Assembly (NCBI GenBank): GCA_013214285.1
Contig: JABSPW010000018.1
Coordinates: 1 to 34,585, forward strand
Reading direction: 5' to 3'
DNA: 34,585 nucleotides
Source of the DNA: Halioglobus sp.
Lineage (GTDB): Bacteria > Pseudomonadota > Gammaproteobacteria > Pseudomonadales > Halieaceae
Shown here: positions 17,423-25,010 of the stretch, one piece after another
How the letters are laid out: every line of letters starts with the position of its first letter
Numbering within the stretch: the stretch's first letter is position 1
The notes under the pieces: model-generated
What the model was told of the DNA's origin: nothing
Databases searched by the model: none
Seen by the model: only the letters and a program-made list of their open reading frames with translations
Translations under genes and position numbers: made by a program

Positions 17423-18006
17423 TGGGGTTGTTGGCGCACAATCGTAGTGATCACAACGGGCTCTTTGGGCACGTCTCTCATCCCACCTGCCTGACCTGTA
17501 TCCGCGGTGGCTATAAAGTCCACGATCTCCATTCCGTCTAATACTTCCCCGAAAACTGTATATCCCTCGCGTCCCGGTGCCCAATCCAATTGCAGATTGG
17601 AGCGTTGATTGATGAAAAACTGCGCTGTGGCAGAGTTTGGATCGTTCGTGCGCGCCATGGCAATGGTGCCTCGGGTGTTGTGCACCCGATTTTTAGATTC
17701 ATTGATGATGGGGTCGTTGGTTTTCTTTTGTTGCAATGCTTCGTTAAAGCCTCCTCCCTGAATCATGAAGTTCGGGATGACCCGATGAAATATGGTCCCG
17801 TTGTAGAAGCCCGCGTCTACATAGGCTAAAAAATTGGCGACGGTGACGGGAGATTTTTCTGCGAAAAGCTCGATGCTGATGTCACCCTCGCTAGTCCGCA
17901 TGATGACCACTGGATTCTTGGTGGGTGTCACCCCAACTGCTTGCTCTTCCGCCATTCCAGAAGCGGGCAACAACAGGACGAGACACAGTGTGAGTAGTTT
18001 CACCAT
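17419..18006 (-). CDS. Secreted cyclophilin-type peptidyl-prolyl cis-trans isomerase
   Basis: 195 residues from an ATG preceded by GGAAGG. The first 19 residues form a Sec signal peptide (VKLLTLCLVLLLPASGMA, cleavage near AMA-type site), so it should act in the periplasm. The cyclophilin core shows NFLAYVDAGFYNGTIFHRVI, PNFMIQGGGF, GTIAMART and SATAQFFINQ. The catalytic Arg (FHR), the Gln/Phe pairs and the GYTVFGEVLDGM loop are all present. It catalyses proline isomerisation during folding of exported proteins. It lies 11 nt downstream of the SH3 protein gene and overlaps pdxJ by 4 nt, which indicates one operon. Confidence 0.93.
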   Translation of the reverse strand: MVKLLTLCLVLLLPASGMAEEQAVGVTPTKNPVVIMRTSEGDISIELFAEKSPVTVANFLAYVDAGFYNGTIFHRVIPNFMIQGGGFNEALQQKKTNDPIINESKNRVHNTRGTIAMARTNDPNSATAQFFINQRSNLQLDWAPGREGYTVFGEVLDGMEIVDFIATADTGQAGGMRDVPKEPVVITTIVRQQPQ

Positions 18007-18017
18007 TTTTCCTTCCT

Positions 18018-18692
18018 TTACCAGTTCGATGTTTTGCGTCGCTTGGGTACAAGCCGGGGTGCCACCAGGGCAATGATCACTCCAAGCAAGACCGCCAGGG
18101 CCCCGTTCATGAAGTCCTCGCTTCTAAGCTTCTCCGACAAGCGCTGATTCTCTGCTTTGAGCATTTCGACCTCGGAGTATAGGTCCTCAGCCTCAGCTAC
18201 TAATTGGCGGTTAGTGGTGTCCAGCTGTACGGCTTTCCCCGAAACCTGTGTGAGATGATGCAGCTCCATCTTGACTTGTTCCAGCTCGGTATTACTGGCT
18301 GTCAGCATGACCTTGAGGTCCTCGCGCTGTCTTTCGACCGATTGCAATTGCGAGATCAGATCCGCGCTTTCGTTGCCAGATTGCTCAAGCTGCCGCCTGG
18401 CTGCATCTAGCCGCTTGCCTGCGGGCACTTCTGTCATCAAGTATTGGGTTCTGATCCAGCCTTTCTGACCCCTTTCTGTCGTGACCTCAGACCAGATGCC
18501 ATCGCTTGATGTCTTTGCGACAACCAATTGAGTGCCCGAGGGTAAGCCCTTGTGCACAATGCGATACTCATTTCCCGCGCCACTGCGCAGCGGAACGAAC
18601 TGCTTATCACTGACATACTGGATGTTTTGCGCGACGCTTGCGCTAGAGAGCAACAGTAGTACAAGTAAGAAACGTAGGGAAAAGTGTGACAT
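18018..18692 (-). CDS. TIGR04211-family SH3 domain / coiled-coil membrane protein
   Basis: The ATG at 18692 has GAAG upstream and gives a typical signal peptide (HFSLRFLLVLLLLSSASVAQ). The frame extends 7 codons further to 18713. After the signal come a bacterial SH3 domain (about 20-85, with FVPLRSGAGNEYRIVHKGLPSG and GWIRTQYL), a long alpha-helical coiled coil (about 95-185), and a C-terminal membrane segment (MNGALAVLLGVIIALVAPRLVP) followed by a basic tail. This is the layout of the TIGR04211 family, related to E. coli YgiM, with the SH3 domain in the periplasm. Function is unknown; cell-envelope association is inferred. Confidence 0.88.
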   Translation of the reverse strand: MSHFSLRFLLVLLLLSSASVAQNIQYVSDKQFVPLRSGAGNEYRIVHKGLPSGTQLVVAKTSSDGIWSEVTTERGQKGWIRTQYLMTEVPAGKRLDAARRQLEQSGNESADLISQLQSVERQREDLKVMLTASNTELEQVKMELHHLTQVSGKAVQLDTTNRQLVAEAEDLYSEVEMLKAENQRLSEKLRSEDFMNGALAVLLGVIIALVAPRLVPKRRKTSNW

Positions 18693-18781
18693 TGACTTCT
18701 TCTGTAGGCTCAATAGTAGTTGCTACCGCCATCGTGGTGGCATGGTATCGATACGCGGGGGAGAATGAAAGGCCGTGGCGC

Positions 18782-19081
18782 TTATGGCAGTACAAGCTTA
18801 TACGGTTTTACAGCAACGCTTCTGAATACCCCCGCGTCAACATAGGGATCGGCGTCTGCCCAGGCGGTGGCGGCTTCCAGACTATCGAATTCTGCGATGA
18901 TCAGACTGCCAGTGAAGCCGGCCTCTCCCGGATCCTCGGTATCCAACGCCGGATAGGGCCCGGCCGCGAATAAGCGGCCCTGGCCCACTAACTGCTGCAG
19001 GCGAGCGAGGTGCGCTTCGCGGGTGTTTTTGCGCATTGGTAGGCTGTTTTCCACGTCTTCGCATAATATGGCGTAGTACAT
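18782..19081 (-). CDS. yciI: YciI family protein
   Basis: A 99-residue protein with the YciI ferredoxin-like fold pattern: [13 protein letters not shown] at the start, the conserved R...H..RL..L segment, [35 protein letters not shown] and the C-terminal [17 protein letters not shown] lies upstream of the ATG. YciI proteins resemble muconolactone isomerase-like barrels with a conserved His-Asp pair, and the physiological reaction is unknown. The gene lies 18 bp downstream of yciB on the same strand, the association also seen in E. coli and Pseudomonas. Confidence 0.92.
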   Translation of the reverse strand: MYYAILCEDVENSLPMRKNTREAHLARLQQLVGQGRLFAAGPYPALDTEDPGEAGFTGSLIIAEFDSLEAATAWADADPYVDAGVFRSVAVKPYKLVLP

Positions 19082-19099
19082 TCAGGTTTCTCCCTGTGG

Positions 19100-19708
19100 C
19101 TAGTCGTCCCGCGGTAGTGTCTGTTCCTCAGCGGGCTCGTCTTTTAGGTGAGGGCTTATCAGCAACGCCGTCAATGCGGTGATGATGATGATGAAAACAA
19201 AGAAAGAGTAGAACTTATAGCTTACCCAGTTTTCTTCGCTGAATTGGTAGGCGACATAGATATTGAGAGCGCCTACGACGAGAAAGTTCGCCACCCAAAG
19301 AGCGTTGAGTTGTGTCCAGACTAGCCGGGGCAGTTGAATCTGGCTGCCCAATGCGCGTTCTATTAGGTTCTTGCCGCCGCCGATGAACTGGGATGCGCCG
19401 AATGCAAGTGCCATAGCCCAGTTAAATACTGTAGGCTTCCATTGGATGAACGCCTGATCTCGCCAGACGAGAGTGGCACCGCCAAAGACGACTACTGCGG
19501 CCAGCAGCCATAGCAGCCTCTTTTCCAGCGTGCGACTGAGGGCGTAGGTTAAGGCTACTTGTAAGACAGTGGCGATCATCAGTGCTGCAGTGGCAGAAAA
19601 GATGCCATCGAACTGATATGTCCAGCTGCCCAGAGAGACGGTGTCACCGTCCAACTGATAAACGATAAAAAATAGGGCGATGGGAATGAATTCCGCGACC
19701 TGCTTCAT
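19100..19708 (-). CDS. yciB: Septation protein A / YciB (IspZ) family inner-membrane protein
   Basis: A 202-residue multispanning membrane protein starting MKQVAEFIPIALFFIVYQL. It shows the family stretches FGGATLVWRDQAFIQWKPTVFNW, FIGGGKNLIERALG and LWVANFLVVGALNIYVA, given here in parts no longer than the reading allows, with about five to six hydrophobic segments. YciB helps to connect envelope and septal peptidoglycan synthesis in enterobacteria and is needed for intracellular spread of Shigella. The length is slightly above the usual 180 because of an acidic C-terminal tail. The gene is divergent from the PHP gene, with 74 bp between the starts. Confidence 0.93.
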   Translation of the reverse strand: MKQVAEFIPIALFFIVYQLDGDTVSLGSWTYQFDGIFSATAALMIATVLQVALTYALSRTLEKRLLWLLAAVVVFGGATLVWRDQAFIQWKPTVFNWAMALAFGASQFIGGGKNLIERALGSQIQLPRLVWTQLNALWVANFLVVGALNIYVAYQFSEENWVSYKFYSFFVFIIIITALTALLISPHLKDEPAEEQTLPRDD

Positions 19709-19782
19709 GGTAAATAACCTGCCCCGACTGGTAACATGTCAATTCAGGCCGCCAGGCGACCGATTCACGCAGTTTAAAGATA

Positions 19783-20610
19783 GTGCTGATAGACTTCCAT
19801 ACCCATACCCAAGCCTCGGACGGAGATTTATGCCCGCAAGCACTGGTGCATAAAGCGCAGGATGCTGGCTTGGATATGCTGGCGATCACCGATCACGACA
19901 CGGTAAGAGGCTGCACCAGTGTGGTCAACACACTGCCACTAGAGCTCTGTCTGGTGCCGGGAGTGGAATTGTCCTGCTTATGGTCGGGTGTGACAATCCA
20001 TGTACTTGGTCTGGGTATAATCTGCGATCACCCGGTCATGCTGCGGGCAATGGCCACGATGGGAGCGGTCCGGCGCGAACGAGGGCGGCAGATAGCCGAT
20101 CGACTTGCGCGGAAAGGTATGCCGCATGCTCTCCAGGGGGCGATGATGCATGCCGGCAACAGCCAATTAGGGCGGCCGCACTTTGCGGCTTGGATGGTCA
20201 AGGAGGGCTATGTCAAGGACCCTCAACAGGCCTTTGATCGGTACCTGGGCCAGGGTCGGGTCGGCGATGTCAAGAGCGGCTGGCCAAATCTGTCCGAGGC
20301 GGTCCAATGGATCCTCGCCGCAGGCGGAGTGGCGGTAATTGCCCACCCATTGAAGTACCGCTTTACTCGCTCGAAATTGCGCCGTTTCGTCGCGGCTTTC
20401 ATGGCGGCAGGTGGCGTCGCGCTTGAGGTGCATAGTGGCAGGCAGTCTCGCGAGGAGGTCATGTTCCTGTGCCGTTTCGCAGAAGAGTTGGGGCTTGAGG
20501 TATCGATTGGGAGTGACTTTCACCGTGCTGCCCCATGCGGGGTGCCACTCGGAGTAGAATCCGCCCCTTTTGAGCATCTCAATGGTGTATGGGAACGCTG
20601 GGCTCCCTGA
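19783..20610 (+). CDS. PHP-domain phosphoesterase (RNase AM / YciV type)
   Basis: GTG start at 19783; the first residues already belong to the fold (LIDFHTHTQASDG). The metal ligands of the PHP domain are visible as HTH near the N-terminus, ITDHD, the GVELSC glutamate, HAGN with GRPHFA, HPLKYRFTR and the C-terminal SDFH. The 275 residues match YciV/Rnm (TrpH) proteins, which in E. coli hydrolyse 3',5'-bisphosphonucleotides and trim rRNA 5' ends as a 5'-3' exonuclease. It is followed 34 nt later by the yciO-like gene, the same pair as in E. coli and Pseudomonas. Confidence 0.9.
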   Translation: MLIDFHTHTQASDGDLCPQALVHKAQDAGLDMLAITDHDTVRGCTSVVNTLPLELCLVPGVELSCLWSGVTIHVLGLGIICDHPVMLRAMATMGAVRRERGRQIADRLARKGMPHALQGAMMHAGNSQLGRPHFAAWMVKEGYVKDPQQAFDRYLGQGRVGDVKSGWPNLSEAVQWILAAGGVAVIAHPLKYRFTRSKLRRFVAAFMAAGGVALEVHSGRQSREEVMFLCRFAEELGLEVSIGSDFHRAAPCGVPLGVESAPFEHLNGVWERWAP

Positions 20611-20644
20611 TCCCGCCCTCTTGCCGCAGATTAAGAGAAACGCA

Positions 20645-21268
20645 GTGAGTCAGTTCTACCAGATTCATCAGGACGATCCGCAGACGCGTCTGATACGACG
20701 TGCGGCTGACATCGTCCATGCTGGCGGTGTGATTGTCTATCCCACCGACTCGGCCTATGCGCTTGGCTGTCGCATGGGTGACAAAGCCGCGTTGGACCGT
20801 ATTCGCCGGATTCGCAGGCTTGACGACAAGCACAATTTTACGCTTGTGTGCCGTGATCTTTCAGAGATCGCGGTGTATGCCAGAGTCAGTAATGTGGTGT
20901 ATCGCTTGATCCGGCATACGACACCAGGGCCGTATACATTTATCCTTCGCGCGACATCGGAAGTGCCTCGTCGATTAATGCACCCCAAGCGTAAAACGGT
21001 GGGTTTGCGTGTGCCCGATCATGCCATCGTCGCGGCGTTGCTGGCGGAGCTGGGTGAGCCGCTGATGAGTGTGACCCTGATCATGCCAGACGATGAGCTG
21101 CCCCTTACCGATCCCTACGACATCCGCAAAATCCTTGAACATGAGGTCGACCTGATTATTGACGGGGGCTATTGTGGAACAGAGGCCACTACCGTAGTGG
21201 ATTTGGCGGATGACGTACCGCAGTTGCTGCGCGAGGGGAAAGGAGATTTGTCTCCCTTTGAACGTTAA
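20645..21268 (+). CDS. yciO: YciO/YrdC/Sua5-family protein (L-threonylcarbamoyladenylate synthase-like)
   Basis: The GTG at 20645 yields the YciO-type N-terminus SQFYQIHQDDPQ; the longer frame from 20570 overlaps the PHP gene and is unlikely. The 207 residues contain the YrdC domain: GGVIVYPTDSAYALGC, KHNFTLVCRDLSEIAVYA, TPGPYTFIL and KTVGLRVPDH, with no extra C-terminal Sua5 domain. YrdC/TsaC make threonylcarbamoyl-AMP for tRNA t6A; the YciO branch is a paralogue with weak or different activity. The gene ends convergently with the carbamoyltransferase, with stop codons overlapping inside TTAA. Confidence 0.9.
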   Translation: MSQFYQIHQDDPQTRLIRRAADIVHAGGVIVYPTDSAYALGCRMGDKAALDRIRRIRRLDDKHNFTLVCRDLSEIAVYARVSNVVYRLIRHTTPGPYTFILRATSEVPRRLMHPKRKTVGLRVPDHAIVAALLAELGEPLMSVTLIMPDDELPLTDPYDIRKILEHEVDLIIDGGYCGTEATTVVDLADDVPQLLREGKGDLSPFER

Positions 21269-22269
21269 CTCTCCGACAACATTCTGTGCAGCACGGCCAT
21301 CTGCACTAGCATTCGGTTGCGCGCTTCCGGGATGACGACACTGCGCGGTCCGTCGAGTATGCGATCCGTCACGGTCACCTCCCTGCGGGCCGGTAGGGCG
21401 TGCATGAAATAGCAATTTTTTTTTGAGGGGCTGAACCAGGGCTCATCCACTAACCAGTACCGCAATTCGTGTTTGAAATCTTCCTCCGCCCGCGCGTCTC
21501 CATAATGGTGCTGCGATGTCCAGGAATTCACATACAGCACCTGGGCGTCTTGCATGGCCTCATCGCGATCGGCGGTTTCTGTGACTGTGCCGCCACTGGC
21601 TCTGGCTGCTTCTTGCGCACGGGCCATTATGGTACCGGGTAGTTGGTAGCCTTGCGGTCGCAATACGGTTACATCCATACCGCGCAGAGCCGCCATGTGC
21701 ACGGTGGCTGCAGGGATTGCCATGGGCATTGGCTGCGGATGCCAGCTCCAGGACAGCACGAAGCGGTTACCGTGTGTGCCAATGCCCAGATCGTCCATTG
21801 TTTTCCAGTCGGCGAGACTTTGGCAGGGGTGGTTAATTGCCGATTCCATATTAATATACGGGACATCGACCAGGGATGTCATGGCGCGAAATTCGCTGTC
21901 CTCCAGATCATAGGAGAGCCTTTCCCTTTTTGCGAATGCCCGGATGCCGATGGCATCGCTGTAGCTCGCTATCACGGGAATAGCCTCCCGAATGTGCTCA
22001 GCCGCGGCCCCATCCATAACGATGCCGGAGCGGGCCTCGATACTGTGTATCGACATGTCTGGTGAGATAACAAAGACTCCTCCGCCGAGTCTCGTCATCG
22101 CCGACTGAAAAGACGCCAGCGTGCGCAGCGATGGGCTCAGGAACAAAAGCGCGAGCACCTTTCCTTCCAGCGCCCTCGGCTGCGGGCGTTGGTCAAGATC
22201 CCTGGCGAATGCCACCAAGTCATTAATTTCAGCGGCTTCGAAATCGGCGAGGTCATTGAAGAACTTCAT
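21265..22269 (-). CDS. Aspartate/ornithine carbamoyltransferase superfamily protein, N-acetylornithine carbamoyltransferase-like
   Basis: The ATG at 22269 has GGGGAGG 5 nt upstream. A frame extending to 22356 would overlap the small membrane-peptide gene and is not favoured. The 334-residue protein has the carbamoyl-phosphate loop FLSPSLRTLASFQSAM (family consensus SxRTR; here the arginine after T is Leu), MDGAAAEHIREAIPVI, NMESAINHPCQSLAD, SWSWHPQPMPMA and HALPARREVTVTDRIL. These pieces resemble Xanthomonas-type N-acetylornithine carbamoyltransferases more than classical ArgF. Known members transfer a carbamoyl group from carbamoyl phosphate to acetyl- or succinyl-ornithine in arginine synthesis. 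Here it follows the NodU-type cassette by 40 bp on the same strand, so another acceptor is possible. Confidence 0.85.
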   Translation of the reverse strand: MKFFNDLADFEAAEINDLVAFARDLDQRPQPRALEGKVLALLFLSPSLRTLASFQSAMTRLGGGVFVISPDMSIHSIEARSGIVMDGAAAEHIREAIPVIASYSDAIGIRAFAKRERLSYDLEDSEFRAMTSLVDVPYINMESAINHPCQSLADWKTMDDLGIGTHGNRFVLSWSWHPQPMPMAIPAATVHMAALRGMDVTVLRPQGYQLPGTIMARAQEAARASGGTVTETADRDEAMQDAQVLYVNSWTSQHHYGDARAEEDFKHELRYWLVDEPWFSPSKKNCYFMHALPARREVTVTDRILDGPRSVVIPEARNRMLVQMAVLHRMLSES

Positions 22270-22309
22270 AGTGCCTCCCCGTCGCTTATCATTGAGAGTT
22301 ATCGCGTGT

Positions 22310-22462
22310 TTAAAACAGGGTATAGATGAATGGGGCGACAGCGGAGCCTTGGGCAAGGACCAGTAAACCGCCGAGAAGCACTAGGATGATAATGACAGGT
22401 GCTAGCCAGAACTTCTTGCGTTCCCGCATGAATCCCCAGAGATCTTTTAGCAGATCTAGCAT
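22310..22462 (-). CDS. DUF5989 / SxtK-like small membrane protein (50 aa)
   Basis: This gene is too short for usual ORF cut-offs. It encodes 50 residues: a charged amphipathic start (MLDLLKDLWGFMRERKKFW) followed by one membrane segment (LAPVIIILVLLGGLLVLAQG) and a short tail SAVAPFIYTLF. That layout is the one I associate with DUF5989 proteins, found beside NodU-type carbamoyltransferases. SxtK of the saxitoxin cluster is of similar size and place. Its ATG shares one base with the stop of the SxtJ gene (TAATG), which supports coupled translation. Function is unknown; a membrane partner of the carbamoyltransferase is an inference. Confidence 0.85.
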   Translation of the reverse strand: MLDLLKDLWGFMRERKKFWLAPVIIILVLLGGLLVLAQGSAVAPFIYTLF

Positions 22463-22869
22463 TAGAAGGGTCTCTCCATATTTTCATGTTTTACAGCGTT
22501 TGATGGGACTCGGTAGCTGTCTGCGTTGGTATCGAATTTTCGACGCATTGGGTCGTTAAATAATCGCATCACAAAGCCGACCGGCACAAACATCAGATAA
22601 AAAATAACACTGAGAATAATGCGTGTATTAAGCCAGCCAAGAGCTTCTGCGAATCGCATCCAGACTTTGTATACTGGCCGCAGAGAAGCTGGAAAAACGA
22701 CGCTCATTGATGCGAGCACTCCGGCGGCAACCAGAGGCCAATCGGGTCGTTTTTCAAAGCTCCAGATCCATGGGATTAACAGATAGAAAAATAGGATTAG
22801 CATCGCGCCGGTTATCAGCCCGAACTTGCGTAGATCCTTGGTGCTCATTTCGACATTTGCTGTTGACAT
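22462..22869 (-). CDS. SxtJ-family membrane protein
   Basis: 135 residues with three hydrophobic segments at about 15-36, 43-62 and 82-101, then a polar tail containing DPMRRKFD. The segments FGLITGAMLILFF, WIWSF and GWLNTRIILSVIFYLMF with PVGFVMRLF match what I know of SxtJ-family proteins, which are encoded beside SxtI-type carbamoyltransferases. The function is not established. The start lies 7 nt after the carbamoyltransferase stop, and the stop overlaps the next start by 1 nt, so the three genes are a translational unit. Confidence 0.88.
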   Translation of the reverse strand: MSTANVEMSTKDLRKFGLITGAMLILFFYLLIPWIWSFEKRPDWPLVAAGVLASMSVVFPASLRPVYKVWMRFAEALGWLNTRIILSVIFYLMFVPVGFVMRLFNDPMRRKFDTNADSYRVPSNAVKHENMERPF

Positions 22870-22876
22870 TGTTTTG

Positions 22877-24727
22877 TCAATCCAATTCGAATTCAGTCAT
22901 CCAGCTGTCGTCTTTCGCTATTTCTGGCTGCTGGGTTTTGTCGAGCAGAAAATTCTCCACGACTAGGTAGTCCATCTCAGTACGCATAAAGCACCGGTAG
23001 GCGTCTTCTGGTGTGCATACTATTGGTTCGCCCCGCACGTTGAAGGATGTGTTAATAAGCACGCTGCAACCTGTTTCCTCCTTAAAGGCGGAAATGAGTC
23101 CGTGATACCGCGGATTGGTCTCGGGGTGAACAGTCTGCAGCCGCGCTGAGTAATCAACGTGCGTAATGGCAGGTAATTTTGAGCGCGGTACATTGAGCTT
23201 CTCTATGCCGAACAGCTGTTGCTGCTCATCGCTCATGGGTATCCGGATCTCCTTGGTGACCGGGGCGACCATCAGCATGTATGGGCTCGAGGTATCGTGC
23301 TCGAAATACGCGCAAACATCCTCATGGAGTACTGAAGGTGCGAAGGGTCGAAATGACTCTCGATATTTGATTTTGAGGTTCATTACCGACTGCATCTTGG
23401 GCGAACGCGGGTCGCCGATAATTGAACGGCCGCCAAGTGCCCGTGGTCCAAATTCCATACGTCCTTGGAACCAACCGACGACATTTTCGTTGGCGAGAAT
23501 GTTTGCCAAGCGAGGCAAAAGCGTGTCGTCTTCAAGTTCCTCATAGACGGCTCCGGATTTGTCTAGCTGTTCTCGGATCTCCGCCGCGCTGTAGCGTGGG
23601 CCAAGATAGGAGCCGCGCATGCTGTCGGCACCGTTTACCGTCCGACTGCCTTCATGTCGCTCGTGCCAGGCCGCCAGCGCCGCGCCCAATGCGCCACCGG
23701 CATCGCCAGCGGCGGGTTGTACCCAGATGTCGTCAAATACGCCGGATCGCAAAAGCTCACCATTGGCGACGCAATTAAGGGCAACGCCGCCAGCCAGGCA
23801 AAGGTTTTTACACCCAGTTTCTTTACGCACAGTTTTAGCCAATTTCAATACAACGTCTTCTGTTACTTGCTGTATGGAAGCGGCGATATCCATCTCACGC
23901 TGTGTGAGTTCCCCCTCAGGTTCTCTGGGCGGTGCACCGAACAACGCGCCAAACTTTTTGTTCGTCATAGTCAAGCCGGTGCAGTAGTTGAAGTAAGTCA
24001 TATCCAATCTAAAGGTGCCGTCGGATTTCAGGTCCAGCAGATTATCAAGGATCAAGTCGACGTAAGTCGGTTCGCCGTAAGGAGCGAGCCCCATCAGCTT
24101 GTACTCGCCGGAGTTGACCTTGAACCCGGTGTAATAGGTGAAGGCCGAGTAGAGCAGACCAAGCGAGTGCGGAAAATCTATTTCCCAAAGGGGTTTCAGA
24201 TTATTGCCCTCTCCTAACCAAGCAGTGGTCGTTGCCCATTCGCCGACACCATCAAGGCACAGGACTGCAGCCTCTTCGAAGGGGCTGGGGAAAAATGCGG
24301 AGGCCGCATGTGATTGATGGTGCTCAGCAAAGAGCAGGCCAGGTAGTTGCGTCTTGTGCAGCTCACCAAGATGGGCTAGCTCTGTCTTCAATGTGTTTTT
24401 CAGATAGAGCTTCTCCTTCAGCCAGACGGGCATGGCCGCGATGAAAGAGCGCAGACCATTCGGTGCATAGGAAAGATAGGTTTCCAACAGTCGCTCAAAC
24501 TTGACCAGCGGTTTGTCGTAGAATACGACCTCGTCGACGTCCACAAGCTGCAAGCCACTCTCTGCGAGGCAATAGCGAATCGCATTTTCGGGGAATCCGG
24601 CGTCGTGTTTCTTTCGCGTAAAGCGCTCTTCCTGCGCGGCCGCAATAATATTGCCATTCTGCACCAGGGCAGCCGCGCTGTCGTGATAGTAGGCGGACAG
24701 TCCCAGGATGGTTTTAGCAGGGCTCAT
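22877..24727 (-). CDS. NodU/TobZ/SxtI-type O-carbamoyltransferase
   Basis: 616 residues from an ATG with GGGGGAAG upstream. The N-terminal Kae1-like domain begins ILGLSAYYHDSAAALV (H15, D16). It continues with EERFTRKKHD, EHHQSHAASAFFPSPF, CLDGVGEW, FKVNSGEYKLMGLAPYGEP and LAGGVALNCVANG. The C-terminal YrdC-like domain has GRMEFGPRALGGRSI, ADPR-like GDPRSP, LINTSFNVRGEPIVCTPEDA. This family transfers carbamoyl from carbamoyl phosphate via carbamoyl-adenylate to a hydroxyl (nodulation factors, tobramycin, saxitoxin, cephamycin). The acceptor here is unknown. It heads the SxtJ-DUF5989 cassette; a P450 and an SGNH hydrolase lie upstream on the same strand. Confidence 0.95.
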   Translation of the reverse strand: MSPAKTILGLSAYYHDSAAALVQNGNIIAAAQEERFTRKKHDAGFPENAIRYCLAESGLQLVDVDEVVFYDKPLVKFERLLETYLSYAPNGLRSFIAAMPVWLKEKLYLKNTLKTELAHLGELHKTQLPGLLFAEHHQSHAASAFFPSPFEEAAVLCLDGVGEWATTTAWLGEGNNLKPLWEIDFPHSLGLLYSAFTYYTGFKVNSGEYKLMGLAPYGEPTYVDLILDNLLDLKSDGTFRLDMTYFNYCTGLTMTNKKFGALFGAPPREPEGELTQREMDIAASIQQVTEDVVLKLAKTVRKETGCKNLCLAGGVALNCVANGELLRSGVFDDIWVQPAAGDAGGALGAALAAWHERHEGSRTVNGADSMRGSYLGPRYSAAEIREQLDKSGAVYEELEDDTLLPRLANILANENVVGWFQGRMEFGPRALGGRSIIGDPRSPKMQSVMNLKIKYRESFRPFAPSVLHEDVCAYFEHDTSSPYMLMVAPVTKEIRIPMSDEQQQLFGIEKLNVPRSKLPAITHVDYSARLQTVHPETNPRYHGLISAFKEETGCSVLINTSFNVRGEPIVCTPEDAYRCFMRTEMDYLVVENFLLDKTQQPEIAKDDSWMTEFELD

Positions 24728-25010
24728 GAATGGCTTCCCCCGGTAAGCCTTGACGATAATGTTGGCGACAATAATTTATTTTACTTGAAATAACGATAAC
24801 GTAGTGTTCAATGCGCCAATTCGATCACGAAGATATGTTAGGATTTCTTTAGGATGCTATTAAATCTCAAAATGGGCCGCTTGAACAACCTCTATGCATG
24901 ATTTTGCTGTGCCTGCCCCACGTTATCCAGGAGTGGCTGCCCGGTGTTAAGGCAGCTGGGGGCTGTTAACATTGTGAGCTGACGCGCTGGAGTGGTGGCG
25001 CAGCGCGGAG
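24728..25010. other. AT-rich non-coding gap upstream of the carbamoyltransferase cassette
   Basis: About 280 bp between the SGNH hydrolase stop and the carbamoyltransferase start. The part next to the carbamoyltransferase (24765-24870) is clearly more AT-rich than its surroundings, as expected of a promoter. No -35/-10 pair with acceptable spacing could be picked with confidence. No gene, terminator hairpin or repeat was recognised. Confidence 0.4.

Noticed and set aside
16649..17584. pdxJ start at 17584
   Set aside because: The first 54 codons overlap the cyclophilin gene and do not resemble PdxJ; the ATGA-coupled ATG at 17422 fits the family.
19178..19198. Short GAT repeat
   Set aside because: It encodes a run of isoleucines in a membrane segment of YciB and is explained by coding.
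22310..24727. Saxitoxin biosynthesis cluster
   Set aside because: Only the carbamoylation trio is present; no polyketide-synthase-like sxtA, amidinotransferase or other pathway gene is visible, and the trio occurs widely without the toxin.
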